DNA from: Eonycteris spelaea
Taxonomy: Eukaryota > Chordata > Mammalia > Chiroptera > Pteropodidae
Assembly: GCA_003508835.1 (NCBI GenBank)
Contig: PUFA01000021.1
Location: 5,124,501 to 5,188,500, forward strand
Length of the DNA stretch: 64,000 nucleotides
Direction of reading: 5' to 3'
Below the pieces are notes generated by a model that did no database searches, was not told where the DNA came from, and saw only the letters and a list, made by a program, of their open reading frames with translations. Shown piece by piece: positions 29,401-41,400 of the stretch (its first letter is position 1; each line of letters starts with the position of its first letter). The position numbers and the translations under genes were made by a program.

Positions 29401-32400
29401 ATTTATAGTATTCGGCGCTGGCAAGTGCAACCAAACAGTATTCCAAAGACATTACGCCTCACATATTCGCACCATCGAAGTAAACAAGTTCCAACCCTAA
29501 GACGCATTTGGTTTGTCCTGTCTTTTAATTTTAGCCACTGTGCTGAGTAGGTAGCAGCATCTTCTTGCACATTTCCCTGATGAACAATGATGCTGGGCAT
29601 CCTTTCATGTGTTTATTAGCCATTTAGATAATCTTCTTTCCTGAAACACCTGTTTAAATCTTCTGTTCACTTTTTAACTGGGTGGTCTGGATATAAGTCC
29701 TTTGTTGGATATGCGTATTGCAAATATCTTCTCACTCTGTGGCATGCCTTTCTCTCTTAAAGATACCTCAGCATGAATAAAAGTTTTTCATCTTAATTAA
29801 GTCCAATTTATCAGTGTTCTGTTTCACGGTAATTCTACATTTTCTTTTAGAAGATTTTTGGTTTTAATACTCACATATCAAGCTTATAATCCATCTGGAA
29901 TAAATTTTTGTGTGAGCTGTGAGATAATGATACGGTTTATTTTTCTCCATATGAACTGCCAGTTGATGCTGACCGCTTACTGAGAAGACCATCTCCACTG
30001 AACAGCGGTAGCACCTCTGTTGTTGATCAGGTAACGATGCAATTGTGAACCTAGTTCTGGACTCTATTTGGTCAGAGTCTAACATACTTCTATTTTTTTA
30101 ACGCATAGTTACACTGTATCTTCCTATCTACATCTAGTGCCATCTATAATCTCCCCACAAATAAACAACTTTAAAAGCTCTTATTTCTACGCTTTCCTCA
30201 CAATTTCTCCCATGTTAAGACTGACTAGAACTTTAGTTCCAGGCTATTGCCTAAACATTATAAATTATTAATAGTTTAACAATAATTGTGATTTAGCCAT
30301 AAGCAGCACTTGTTTCTTTTTCTTTGTAGCTCATACCTTTCTCTTTGATTCCCTGTGCTCATTTTAGTAAAGTATATTCCCAAACACATTTTCATAGTTT
30401 AAGGTGATAAACCTTTCAACCCTTTGCATCTTTTGAAATGTATTTTGTCTTTCCATCTGACAATAATTTATGAGAAGATTTTAGGTTCAAAAAGTTTGTC
30501 AAATTTTGAAGTTTCTGTCCTCTGGCATTCAATCTGAAGTTTCTGCTGTCTTTTAGTTTCAGCGAAAAAAATTCTAGGTCTGACGCTGGCATGATTTTCA
30601 TTACTTCAAGAGAGAATCTGGAAGCACAAATCTAAACGTCGCCCCACTCAGCACGGGCAAACTTCAGAATGCACCTAGGTTTGTGAGTGCCTTTCCTTTA
30701 TCATGGTCAACTCTCTCTCTTTCAGTCTAAAAGATGACTCTCATTTCCTATCTCCATTACCTCTTTTACCTTCTGGAACCACCTGCTAGACAGATACTGA
30801 AAAACCTCGATGCAGCCTCCGTCCATTTTCCCCTCACATTCGTAGCTTCTTGTCTCTTTGAGTTCCATCCTAGAGACCTGCCCGCTAATTCACTCTAGTG
30901 CCCAATCTGCAATTTGGTGTATCTCCCAAGATTATTTTAATATATCATCAAGTTTATTTTAAGGAGATATGGGGCTATGAATTATATTTTTCAAAAATCT
31001 TATTTGCATTTAATTCCAAAGAATTGTATCTATCTATATACTCTAGCACCATATACCCCTCTCCATGTCTTTAAGAATAACAAAGAACCCAAAAGGTATC
31101 AACTAAGGGTTAGTATATAACAACCTTCCTGAGAGTCTTATATATTTGAAAGATAAGCCTCCCAATTATTCAGGACGATTAGACACGTTAGTGACTTTTA
31201 AAAGGGGGAAAAATCTCCAAAGACTCCATCTTATGAAACCTTGAAAGCTCTAACATACTCCAAGGGAAAAAATTAAAATTCTTTCCAATTATGGTTTGGT
31301 TTTGCTTTTTCAATTCTTTTATGAACTTTCATTATTAGTCTATGTATGCTGTATTTTTCTTTCCCACATTCAATCAAGAAACTGACATGTTAAAAATACT
31401 TAATTCAGGTGAATAATGTTTTCTAAGTGAGGCTTTCCTAACATATGACATTATAGCAAATAATTAAATATCATTTGAACAAAAAATGTGATACAATATT
31501 ACTGCATGTTATTAAATAGTTAAACAATGTTTAGGCGAGTCTAACCACAGAGAAATGAATACTCACATGCTGTAAGAGGAACAACTCCCAACCATGCGAA
31601 GGCCACAAGTGTGTAATGAAACCAGTATCGTATTGCAGTGCCAATACTTGTAACCAGTCCAGCAAAAATGTCTTGGATTGGAAGCCGTGAAGGCATATCT
31701 GGAGAATAAACTATTTGAGGAAAAACGTACATATAACTTCATGAAGATTTAAAAACACCTTAATTCATAAATATAAAATAGGCAGGTAGAGCTATCTTTC
31801 AATATTTGTATTATCCTTAAATGTATTTCTTATAAAACAGTTAATCAAATACTGATAATAATACCACATTTACCCAGAAGTCATTTATGAGAACAAATCA
31901 CATCTGGAATGTAGAAGCCAACAAAAAGAGGGTCTGAGAAGAAAAAAAGATCCAAGAGAATTCACATCCCTCACTCACAGCCATAAGCTTCATGCAAAGC
32001 TAATTTACACATATTTTAGCATTCAAACAATAAAACCATCTGGTTTTCCAAATTATAAAAGATGAGATAAAGCAAACACGAATAAAAGGTGAAGCTGATG
32101 ACAAACCTTCCCTCCACATACAAGCCTTCTAAGGAGCCCAACCATCTGCAGTAGAGCCATTCTACTTGGGAGCAATAGTTTACTAACATTCATTAACCAC
32201 CAGCTCCCCCTCCCTATTTTAGCACAATAATGAACATTCCCAATGGTAAATTCAGGTCTTCCAATCCTCTGCGAGATGTGGTTCAACACTCCGAGAAAGA
32301 GGTTTTGTCATGTTTTAGAAAGATTTCCTTTTTAAATGGTTCCAATGAAAACTGCTGTAGCACAGGTATCTCTAAAGAGCACTAGGGACGAATAAACACC

Positions 32401-35400
32401 TCTTTCTCTAGTGAGGCCAAAACAAGGAATTAGGATGTAGAAAGCTTTGAAACCAAAGTCTAAATTTTATGAGAGCACTATCACAAAATTGTTCCCAGCT
32501 ACAAACATTAAGGAATAAACAATTAACAAATAGCAACTTCTACAACACACCCACATCTGATCACTTACTTTTGAGACTATTTGATACACAAAAACAAGTC
32601 ATTAAACCAGTAGTTTTTGAGAAAGACAGAAAACAGCATATGACTTTCAAATGAAAACTAAGATGTATAAACACAAACTTTTATTGGCCTCAAAGTAAAA
32701 AAAGCTCACTCTAATATTTCTAACCAATCAAACTTCTTGAAGATATTCAATTATTTATTCTTACAGTCTGCTATAAAACTAAGCTACAAAAAAAGTAAAG
32801 ACTACAAAATAACAGAATTGACATTCTGATGGTGAGAAATACAAAGCTCCAAAAGTAAAATTAGAATGACTTTAATCATTATACTCTTCATATAATAATG
32901 AAGTGAAACTAATCCTAACTTACAGCATTATACTCAGTAGCTCAAGATACTTTTAAAAAACTAAAATACAAAATAACCTCTAGGAGAGGAGGGCAATGTA
33001 CTAGGATCTCAGAATAAAAATTACATTTCAAATTCTTTATAACATGCCAGTATGGTCCACTAATTATCGACAATGAACATTACATATCAATCAGTATAAG
33101 AATTACATAAATATAACTGAAATTTTAAAGACCTGCAAAATATTTACCATGGACATAAAAAATATCGAGCTTAAAAAGTCTCATTTTAAAAAGTAAGTTA
33201 ACACAGACACAGACACCAGTATGGTGATTATCAGAGGGCAAAAGGGGTGGGGGAGGTAGAAAGAAAATAAAAGGGGTCAAATACATGGTGATGGAAGGAT
33301 ATCTGGGTGGTGAACACACAATGCAATGTACAGAATTGTACACTTGAAACCTAAATAATTTTATTAACGAATGTCACCCCAATAAATTTAATAAAATAAA
33401 ATTAAAAAGTTAAGTTAAAACTGTCTTTATTATTATTCCAACCTATACAATTTTAACTCAAAAGATATCTCGAATTTGAACAGTACTATATTTGATAAAA
33501 GTGAAGGCATCATTATTAATTTTTCTGGGTGAATAGTGGTACTACGGTTATGTTTTTTTTTTTTTTAAGAATCCTTACTTTTTAGAGATATATACTAAAA
33601 TATGTAGAGATGAAATTATAAAAAACGGAATTTGCTTTAAAAAGGATGGAGAAGTGGGGAACAGAGTACAATAGCATGGAAAGGCTATGAATTAAAATGT
33701 CAAACTGAGTGATGTGTGCATATGGGCCCATTATTTTTTGCATACATTTGAACTTGTCCATAATTAAAAAAAAAACTCACAAATTAAATCAATCTCTCAC
33801 ACATATGTAAAAACTGACATTTTTGACAAATATTTTCTAAAACGTTATAGCAATACTTTCCATTACTATCAAAGACAAACTAAGTTGAAAATAGTTATTT
33901 CACACTTATTAAACACCTCTATGTGGCCAATTATAAACCAAAAATGCAGTGAAATTTCTAATGAACTTACTTGGTGTGAAAGCAAATCTGTGCTTGCATA
34001 ATTCACAGTATTCTTTTCGACTGTGTTTCAGCCACTGAACTAAGCTGCAATCACAAATACACTCATAAGTACAGCATTTATAACAAGGAAACTTTAAAGT
34101 TTGATTGAACACTAATGTTCTGTTTCAATAAAACTTTATATATTATAGAGCTTTTACAATTTCGACAATTTCGAATTTAGAATATTCCAAACCTTTCATT
34201 ACAGATGGCTCTTAAGAGTACAGAATAGCAGCAAAGACAAAAACAATATGTATTCCTACTATTAAAAAGGTTCAATTAATCTAAATTGTAATCTCAAAGC
34301 TAACAATGTGAAGACTCTCCAAACATCAACATCGGCTCTAATACTGGTCTCATAATACTACCACCCTGGGGCTAGGTCCAAATTTGGTTCTATCTCTAAC
34401 TTGCTGGCTGTGTGATCTAGGACAAGTTGCTTAATTTTCTATGCTTCAGTTTCCTCATCTGAATAATAATAAAAACAACAACAAGAACCTCACCTCACAA
34501 TTTCGTTGTAAGGATTAAATGAATTAAGATTTGTAAAAACACTGAGCACTACCTGGCACAGAGTATTTCATAATGTAAGCTATTATCATGCCAAGCAAAA
34601 CTAGAAAACCTTAACACTTCCAAAGAACAAAATAAGCTCTCCATAGTATTAATAAACGAATGGTACTTGCACGCACCTGGAAGACAATATACCAAATGAC
34701 ATGGCATAAGAACATGGAATATGGATAATTCCAAATCTTCACAACAAAAATTAAAAAAATAACTACAGAGAAAGTTCACTGAAACAACCCCACTTATATA
34801 GATGATGAAACTGAAGTTCAGACATAAAATTTCTAAAAGGATGACTCACCATTCTTGATGGATGAACTTAATACTGCCAGTACATACACAAGGATGATAA
34901 AGAGGTTTCTCGGGTGTTCCTTCTGACCGACACACTCTACATATGTCTGTTAATGAAAAAGAAAAATTGAATTACCTTTGGTTATAACTTTTTTAAAAAG
35001 GTAACAGACCACCAAAAACTAAATTATTGCATTTTAAAGCAAGAATCTATCACTTGGTAAAACATTACATGGAATTAAAAAATGTGATCAGGATAATAAT
35101 CAAGTATATATCATAAACTAAAAAACTTCATATATAAAAAGATTAACTGTTCCTTTATATAAGAGCTCTGTAAGTATATTAAAGTTGAAAAGAATAGTTT
35201 TTATGTAAAACTGTATTCTCCATGACTAACAAATGCTAAGTAGAAATATGCAAAATCCGGTCACCCTTAGTGTCCCAACAGTTTAAAGTCCTAGCTAAGC
35301 CCAGTCCTAACAGTTTACAATCTCCAAAAACACATCTAAGGACTTAACATAGTAACTGCTAGCAGTAAGTGGGCACGGACATCCTTTAGCTTTACCGAAC

Positions 35401-38400
35401 TCCAGGAAACACACATGCACATGCAATTGGGGGGGGACCCAAGACCAGGAAGGTACCAGGCCAAGAAAAGGCAAGCCAGAGATCGCGGTAAGCAGATAAT
35501 CCAGGAGCCAGGGGCTACTGGGTCTGCAGCTAGAGGGCAGCAGCTCACCCCTAACCCTCGCTTTCCCCGCCCCACGTGGCTCTCCGGGCACATCTGCAAG
35601 CCTTCTAGCCCGGGGTACCCGATACACACACGGAAGAGGAACCTTGACAGGGCCGTCGTGCTCACTTGCTAATGCTTCTCCTGTAGGTCCACCTACAGAA
35701 AGCTGGCTGCAACTTTTATTTCGACCAAGTGCCAACATCAAGCGGGAAATCCGAGGGGTGACGAGCAGTGTGAACAAGGCACAAGGGTTTAACTCAACCC
35801 TTTGATCTACTTTCTTACAGGGAACTCCTCCTTGATGCGGAATAATTGCAATCCAAGCCCATCACTAATGGATTTAACCGGTCTCCGCTAGACTAGCGTA
35901 CGCAGTCGTTCAACCGTTTGGCACACGGTTCCGGACATTTAAGGGTATCACAGATTTATGACTGCTCAATCTCCAGCAGCTGAACGCCGCTTGTCAAAGT
36001 TGAGGAATACTGAGCACTCAGACTGGCCTAAACGGTTAGCACACTACACACCGCGGTTATCAATAAACCAGACAAATCACTCCACAAACAAAACGCCAAG
36101 TACCACTACCCGCGGAAGAGCTATCAATGCGCCAATCCTGTCCGTGCCGGAGTGGGGTGGGGTTGTCGGGATTGAGCCAAGGGAGGCGCAGATTCCAGAC
36201 TCCACTATCGTATTCATTTTGGAACCAGACCCTCCAGCTACCACCACCGGAAGGACTTTGGTTTCCCGGAAGCTGCCCGCGGATCACGGTAATAACGCAT
36301 CGGTTATGCTCAGAACTAAAGGAGATCTGCACCTCTTCAAACATTCCACTTTCACCTTCATCCTTTGATGAAAGCATTCCTGGCCAAAAGCTTTCACTCT
36401 GGGCCACCGCGCACTGGTCTAAAGCTTTGAGCTCCCGTGGTGCAATCCGAACACCCCAGCCCCCCGCCTGATCGGGCTCCGCAAAGTTCCTACACAAACA
36501 AAACAGAATCTCGGTCCCGATTCCACGATTGCCCGCGCAGTATTCAGGCAGCTCGCGCCTACTCTGAACTCTCGATTTTCTCGATTTTCTCCAAGTGCAC
36601 GCTTCAGCCTGCGAAACTCGGCTAGGAGCCAGGAAGGCGCACAGGAAAGGGACGCGAGGCTCCCCCCTACGGTGGCCCCGCGCCAGAAACCCAAGCACAG
36701 CATTTCAAATGCACAAATTCAATAGCCCGCTCACTGAAGCCGGGATTACCGCAGCTGCCGCCACCAGATTTGCCGTGCAACGGATCCTCCTTAAAAGATT
36801 TAAAAGTGGACGCATTCCAATTACAGGATCTCGAAAGAGTCCGGCGTTGTTTTTCACCGCTGCTCTCCCCGGTCGCGGGTAGGTAATTTGCGCGTCTGCT
36901 GCCTTCCTTGGTTGGGATAGTTGAATATTAGGCTCTATGGAACCATACGATTTCCTATCACGGAGATGCCATGTCACCGTAGCCGCCATCGTAAGGCACT
37001 ACGACTTCCACATTAAATTAGTTGACAAGGCTGTGTGGGACGCGCGATCGATCCAGGTTATCTAGAATCACCAGAGAGGCTGGTGTTCGTGGGCACAGAT
37101 TAGTTCTAGAATTACTACAGTTATCCAGATAGGAACGGAACATGCGATCAAAGTCATTCGCAACATCACCCAACCAGCCCAGGTGTTTAGATGTCCGGGG
37201 TTAACTTTAGCAACACGCACATGCTACCGCAAGATCAACCAGGTTGGGTTGACTGGGTGCAAATGTGGGTATGACGAGGTCAGAGTGAATCGGTCCCACC
37301 TCATCCTGTCTCCCCAGCCAGCTCACAGATAGGTGCAGAGGTAGGAAGGAGGGCGCAGCAGCGGCAGCATAGCAACGGGTGTCCTGTCCTCAGGGCGCAA
37401 TGCAGAGGGAAGCAGTGGGAGATACCGTGCTCACGTGAGTATGAGTCGCCACACAGCCCTCCAAAACCACGGTAACCTGCCGGCCACCACATATGCAGCA
37501 ATAGACTGGGGCAGGAAAGAGATGAGCCCTTGTCAGCACGCTGCTGCCAGCAAGGTGCAGGGCCTTAAACCACGATTGACACCCACGCGGGTGTGAACCA
37601 TAGCCAGCTGCCCACCAGGGTGACCCTACCCTACGTGGCCCAACTGAGTTGTAGCAAGACATGCAGCACCTGCTTGCCAGTAGAGGGGCTGGGAGTGGGG
37701 TGGGGACAGACATTGGAGACCCACTTAGGGAGAATGAAAAATGCACTTGAAAAAGAGCGGACCCAGATTCTCAGAAAACCCCATCCTTCTGAATGAGAAA
37801 CCAACAAACTCAAAGCTAAGCAAACACAACAAACCTAAATGCTCCTGGCTCTGCCTAACACAGAGTCCAACTCAAAAGTGGGACTCACTCAGCCTCTGCA
37901 AGGTCAAAACTATTTTCGTTGTAACACTAAGACTTTGTCTTTTACACCCATTGTCTTGCCAGTGTTACAGTAGAGTTCCAGATGCTACACTAGACAACTG
38001 ACTGAATGTACCCACAGATGAAAAAAATCCAGCTGCCTCCCATTAAACCAGACATTTAAAAGACTTGTAAATAAAAAAAAATCTACTCTTCTCATCGATA
38101 TTTTGGGTTTAGAATATATAGTTATTTCATGAAAAAGAGTATTTCCAATTTTTAAAGTGTCTTATATGAAAAATAAAAAGCTCTTCTTAGTCTTCATGTT
38201 TTTAAAAGTATAAAGGGATCCCAAAACCAAAAAAGTTTAAAAACCACTGTTCTATAGTATGTGTACACACACACACACACACACAAATTTGCTCATGAAA
38301 TCTTTGGAAAAAAATCAGAATATTTATGGTTCTCTTGAAATAGATATATACACATTTTTTCATTATTTTATCAGAGGTTTCATAAGCCTCCACTGATTTT

Positions 38401-41400
38401 AAAAGGAAAGAGAAGGGAACATTAAACATCTGAATAACCTTGTTTTAGAATCATGGAAATCTTTTACATAATTATAAAATAAAAGTATATCAAAATGGAA
38501 AAAAAGCAACCCCTAAAATCAAAAATAAATCAAACAAATGAACCTGAATAGTAAGCTCAACCACATAAGATTATTATTTTAGAAACTTTAAAACAATAAC
38601 ATGATCGATCCTACATCCCTCGTAGGCTATACCCTAAGAAAAATTGCAAAGAAATCATAAACAGAATTCAGTAATCACTTTAATAGCAATAACACTGACA
38701 GTCATTTTAATACTTAGAGAATAAAGGAAATAAGTAGTATGAAGATGTAATTGTGATTATGTGTTTTTTTTAAGTTGTTTCTCAAACTACATTAAGTATT
38801 CATGGATAAAAAGATGTATCTGGGATTTGCTTTAAAATAATCCAGAAGTGTGGAGGGCGAAGGAAAGGGTTAAGACGAAAGAATGATCAGCCATATGCTT
38901 GTATCTGTTGAATGCTGGTTATATGAAGGTTTATTATATTACTCTAAAGGGTTAAGACGAAAGAATGATCAGCCATATGCTTGTATCTGTTGAATGCTGG
39001 TTATATGAAGGTTTATTATATTACTCTATTATTATATTACTCTATATTACTCTATTTTTTGGAAACTGTACATAATAAAACTTTTTTTAAAATAAGGAAA
39101 GGTTAAATGTACAATTTGCAAATGCCACGCTGAACTTTTATTTTACTGACACTACCAAGTCTGATTTTACTAATGAAGTTCTTTACCATGTGATCTATAT
39201 AGTACACACATAAGTTTGAAAACTCATGTTGGCAATTTTCTTATTTCACTGGTCATGTTTTTTCACTGGCTATATATTCATCAAGAAAAGAAAGCAGAAT
39301 CAGATTTAAATAATATCTGTCTCAACATTCCTAAAAGCCCATTTCTGTGCAACCAACAGTCCAATTCTAATTTAAAACCATTTAATCTAAATGTCTCTAA
39401 TATAGAATTTGATCTAAAAAACAAGATCACAAATCTTTTATAGTATCGACTGTCTTCTCCCATGTTGATGTGATTAAATAAGTTTTGTTCAAGAGCACTG
39501 TGTATATAAATATTCCCCTAAATGAAAAGGCAAAGATTGTTAGTATAAGTCAACTAGAACAGTGTTTTAAGATCTAGCTATAAAACACGTGTAAGGCAAA
39601 CATCCGGCTGTTCAGGAGGCCCTGAGCCCTACTTAGACTGTGTCATAGGCATATCCACACCTTATTAGGGAACTGGAGGCCAGGAAAAGCTGTCAAAGAG
39701 ATGCTGCACCTGCTCTCGCTCTATATCTTCAGCTAGATTTTCTTTAGCTAATCTATATGTAGTGTAGTCTAGAAGGAATGAAGCTTCCCTGCCAATCCAT
39801 GTTCAGCAGAAAAATCTGAAACAAGGCATAAATTTACAGAGCTAAGCACTTATTCCTGCAAGGGTACATAAGAAACTACTGCTGTCTTTGGTAGATCAGA
39901 GTTGGGGAAAAGAAGTCTTTTCCTTATTTTATACGTGTGATGTATATAGTATATAAAATTGTGTGGCATTTTGCCAGTTTCTAACTTTTAAAAATCAACT
40001 GTTTCCTATATACTTAGTACAAAGACACGTATAAGAACGTTCGTAGCAGCACTATTCATAATAATACCTCCAAGATGGAAACTACCCAGGTTGCTTATCA
40101 ATGGTAAGAACGGATATATAAATCTTGGTATATTCACATAATACTATGTCAGTGAGAATAAACTAAATAAACCACAATTTGGACTTATCTCATAAAGCGA
40201 TGTCGAGTGATAAAGAATCCAGACATAAAGAGTACCCATTCTACAATTTCAGATGTACAAAGTTCAAAAACAAGAAAAACTGACATACATCATTACAAGT
40301 CAGGACAGTGGTTACCTCTAGTGGAAGGGGGCGGTAAAGATTGTAGAGGTCTAAAGAGGACCTAAGGTTCCAGACCAAGATGAAACAGACACACTTCCTG
40401 TTCCTCTTGCCAAGAATGGCTAAAAAAACCGGAACATTATATATAAAACAAACATAAAAAGACTCTAAAGGTAAAGAGAAGGCAGACCAGCAAGGCTGCT
40501 GAGAGCCCAAGGAATCACACAGCAGTTCCCTGGGTTTGCATTTTGCTTCATGTATCCTGGACTGGTGGCAAAGGTGGAGAAGCTAGCAACCTAGAAAAAC
40601 CAATGAGAAGAGACAGAAAATTTCGCCACAAAAGCCTGCTCTCTCCAGACAAAGGACCAGGAAAGGGGTAACCAAGCAAGACAGAAAACTTAGATAATAA
40701 CTTACCCTGTACTCCAAACATCACAGGAGATAAATGCCACCCAACACATTTTCTGTCGGCCAATGCCACGTGGAGAGCAGACTTAAATTAGCTAACTCTA
40801 TTTCAATTACTGAAACCTAACTAATTATCAAGCAAGTTAATGAGGAATGAGGATTCAAATCTAACCCCCAATTCCAAGAGTACTCCTTTGACTTTATCTA
40901 CTTCCTCCCCAATCGTACAAGTTTTCTTGAATTTTTTCCCCCAAATAATGTCAGTATTCTATATATCTTTACCATCTACTCTTCCAACTTTATTATATTC
41001 TCTCAGTGGAACAGGAGATAGTTCCCTCTAGTAAAACACAGTACATTATTTAAAAATATAAGGATAAAAATAACTAGGTAATACAGCAAATTAAAAAGTA
41101 GTTTTATCACTAGTGAAACTGGACAGTTCCATATTTTACTAGAGTTCTCTTTTTGTGAATTATCTGTTAAAGTCCTTCGTTTAGCTTACTAATTGGAGTC
41201 TTAACAAGAAAACAGTCCCCACCCCACCCCCAAAAAAATCAGCAAAAGATTTGAACATCCATTAGGATGGCTATAATCAAAAGGACAGATAATCAGTGTT
41301 GGCAAGGATATAGAAAAATTTAATGCCACTGAGTTGTATATTTAAGATAGTTGGAATGGTAAATGTTGTTATATACATTTTACCACTGAACGAAAAAAAA

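Larger units (their letters stand above)
31711..33970. other. Intron 3 of MARCHF6
   Basis: Contains two L1 3' ends (33170-33412 and 33530-33775). The first 1.4 kb is AT-rich and unremarkable. Confidence 0.65.

Noticed and set aside
33340..33415. AATAAA/TAAAA-rich stretch as a TTTTA-type disease repeat
   Set aside because: It is the A-rich tail of an L1 in intron 3, not an array in intron 1.
36060..36698. 212-codon open frame on the minus strand, with 114- and 136-codon frames opposite
   Set aside because: They lie inside the 18S rRNA pseudogene; rRNA-derived sequence yields long spurious frames.
36705..36989. Frame starting ATGGCGGCTACGG, with a YY1-like start context, as an alternative first exon
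   Set aside because: The sequence is the 18S 5' domain, and no convincing splice donor follows.
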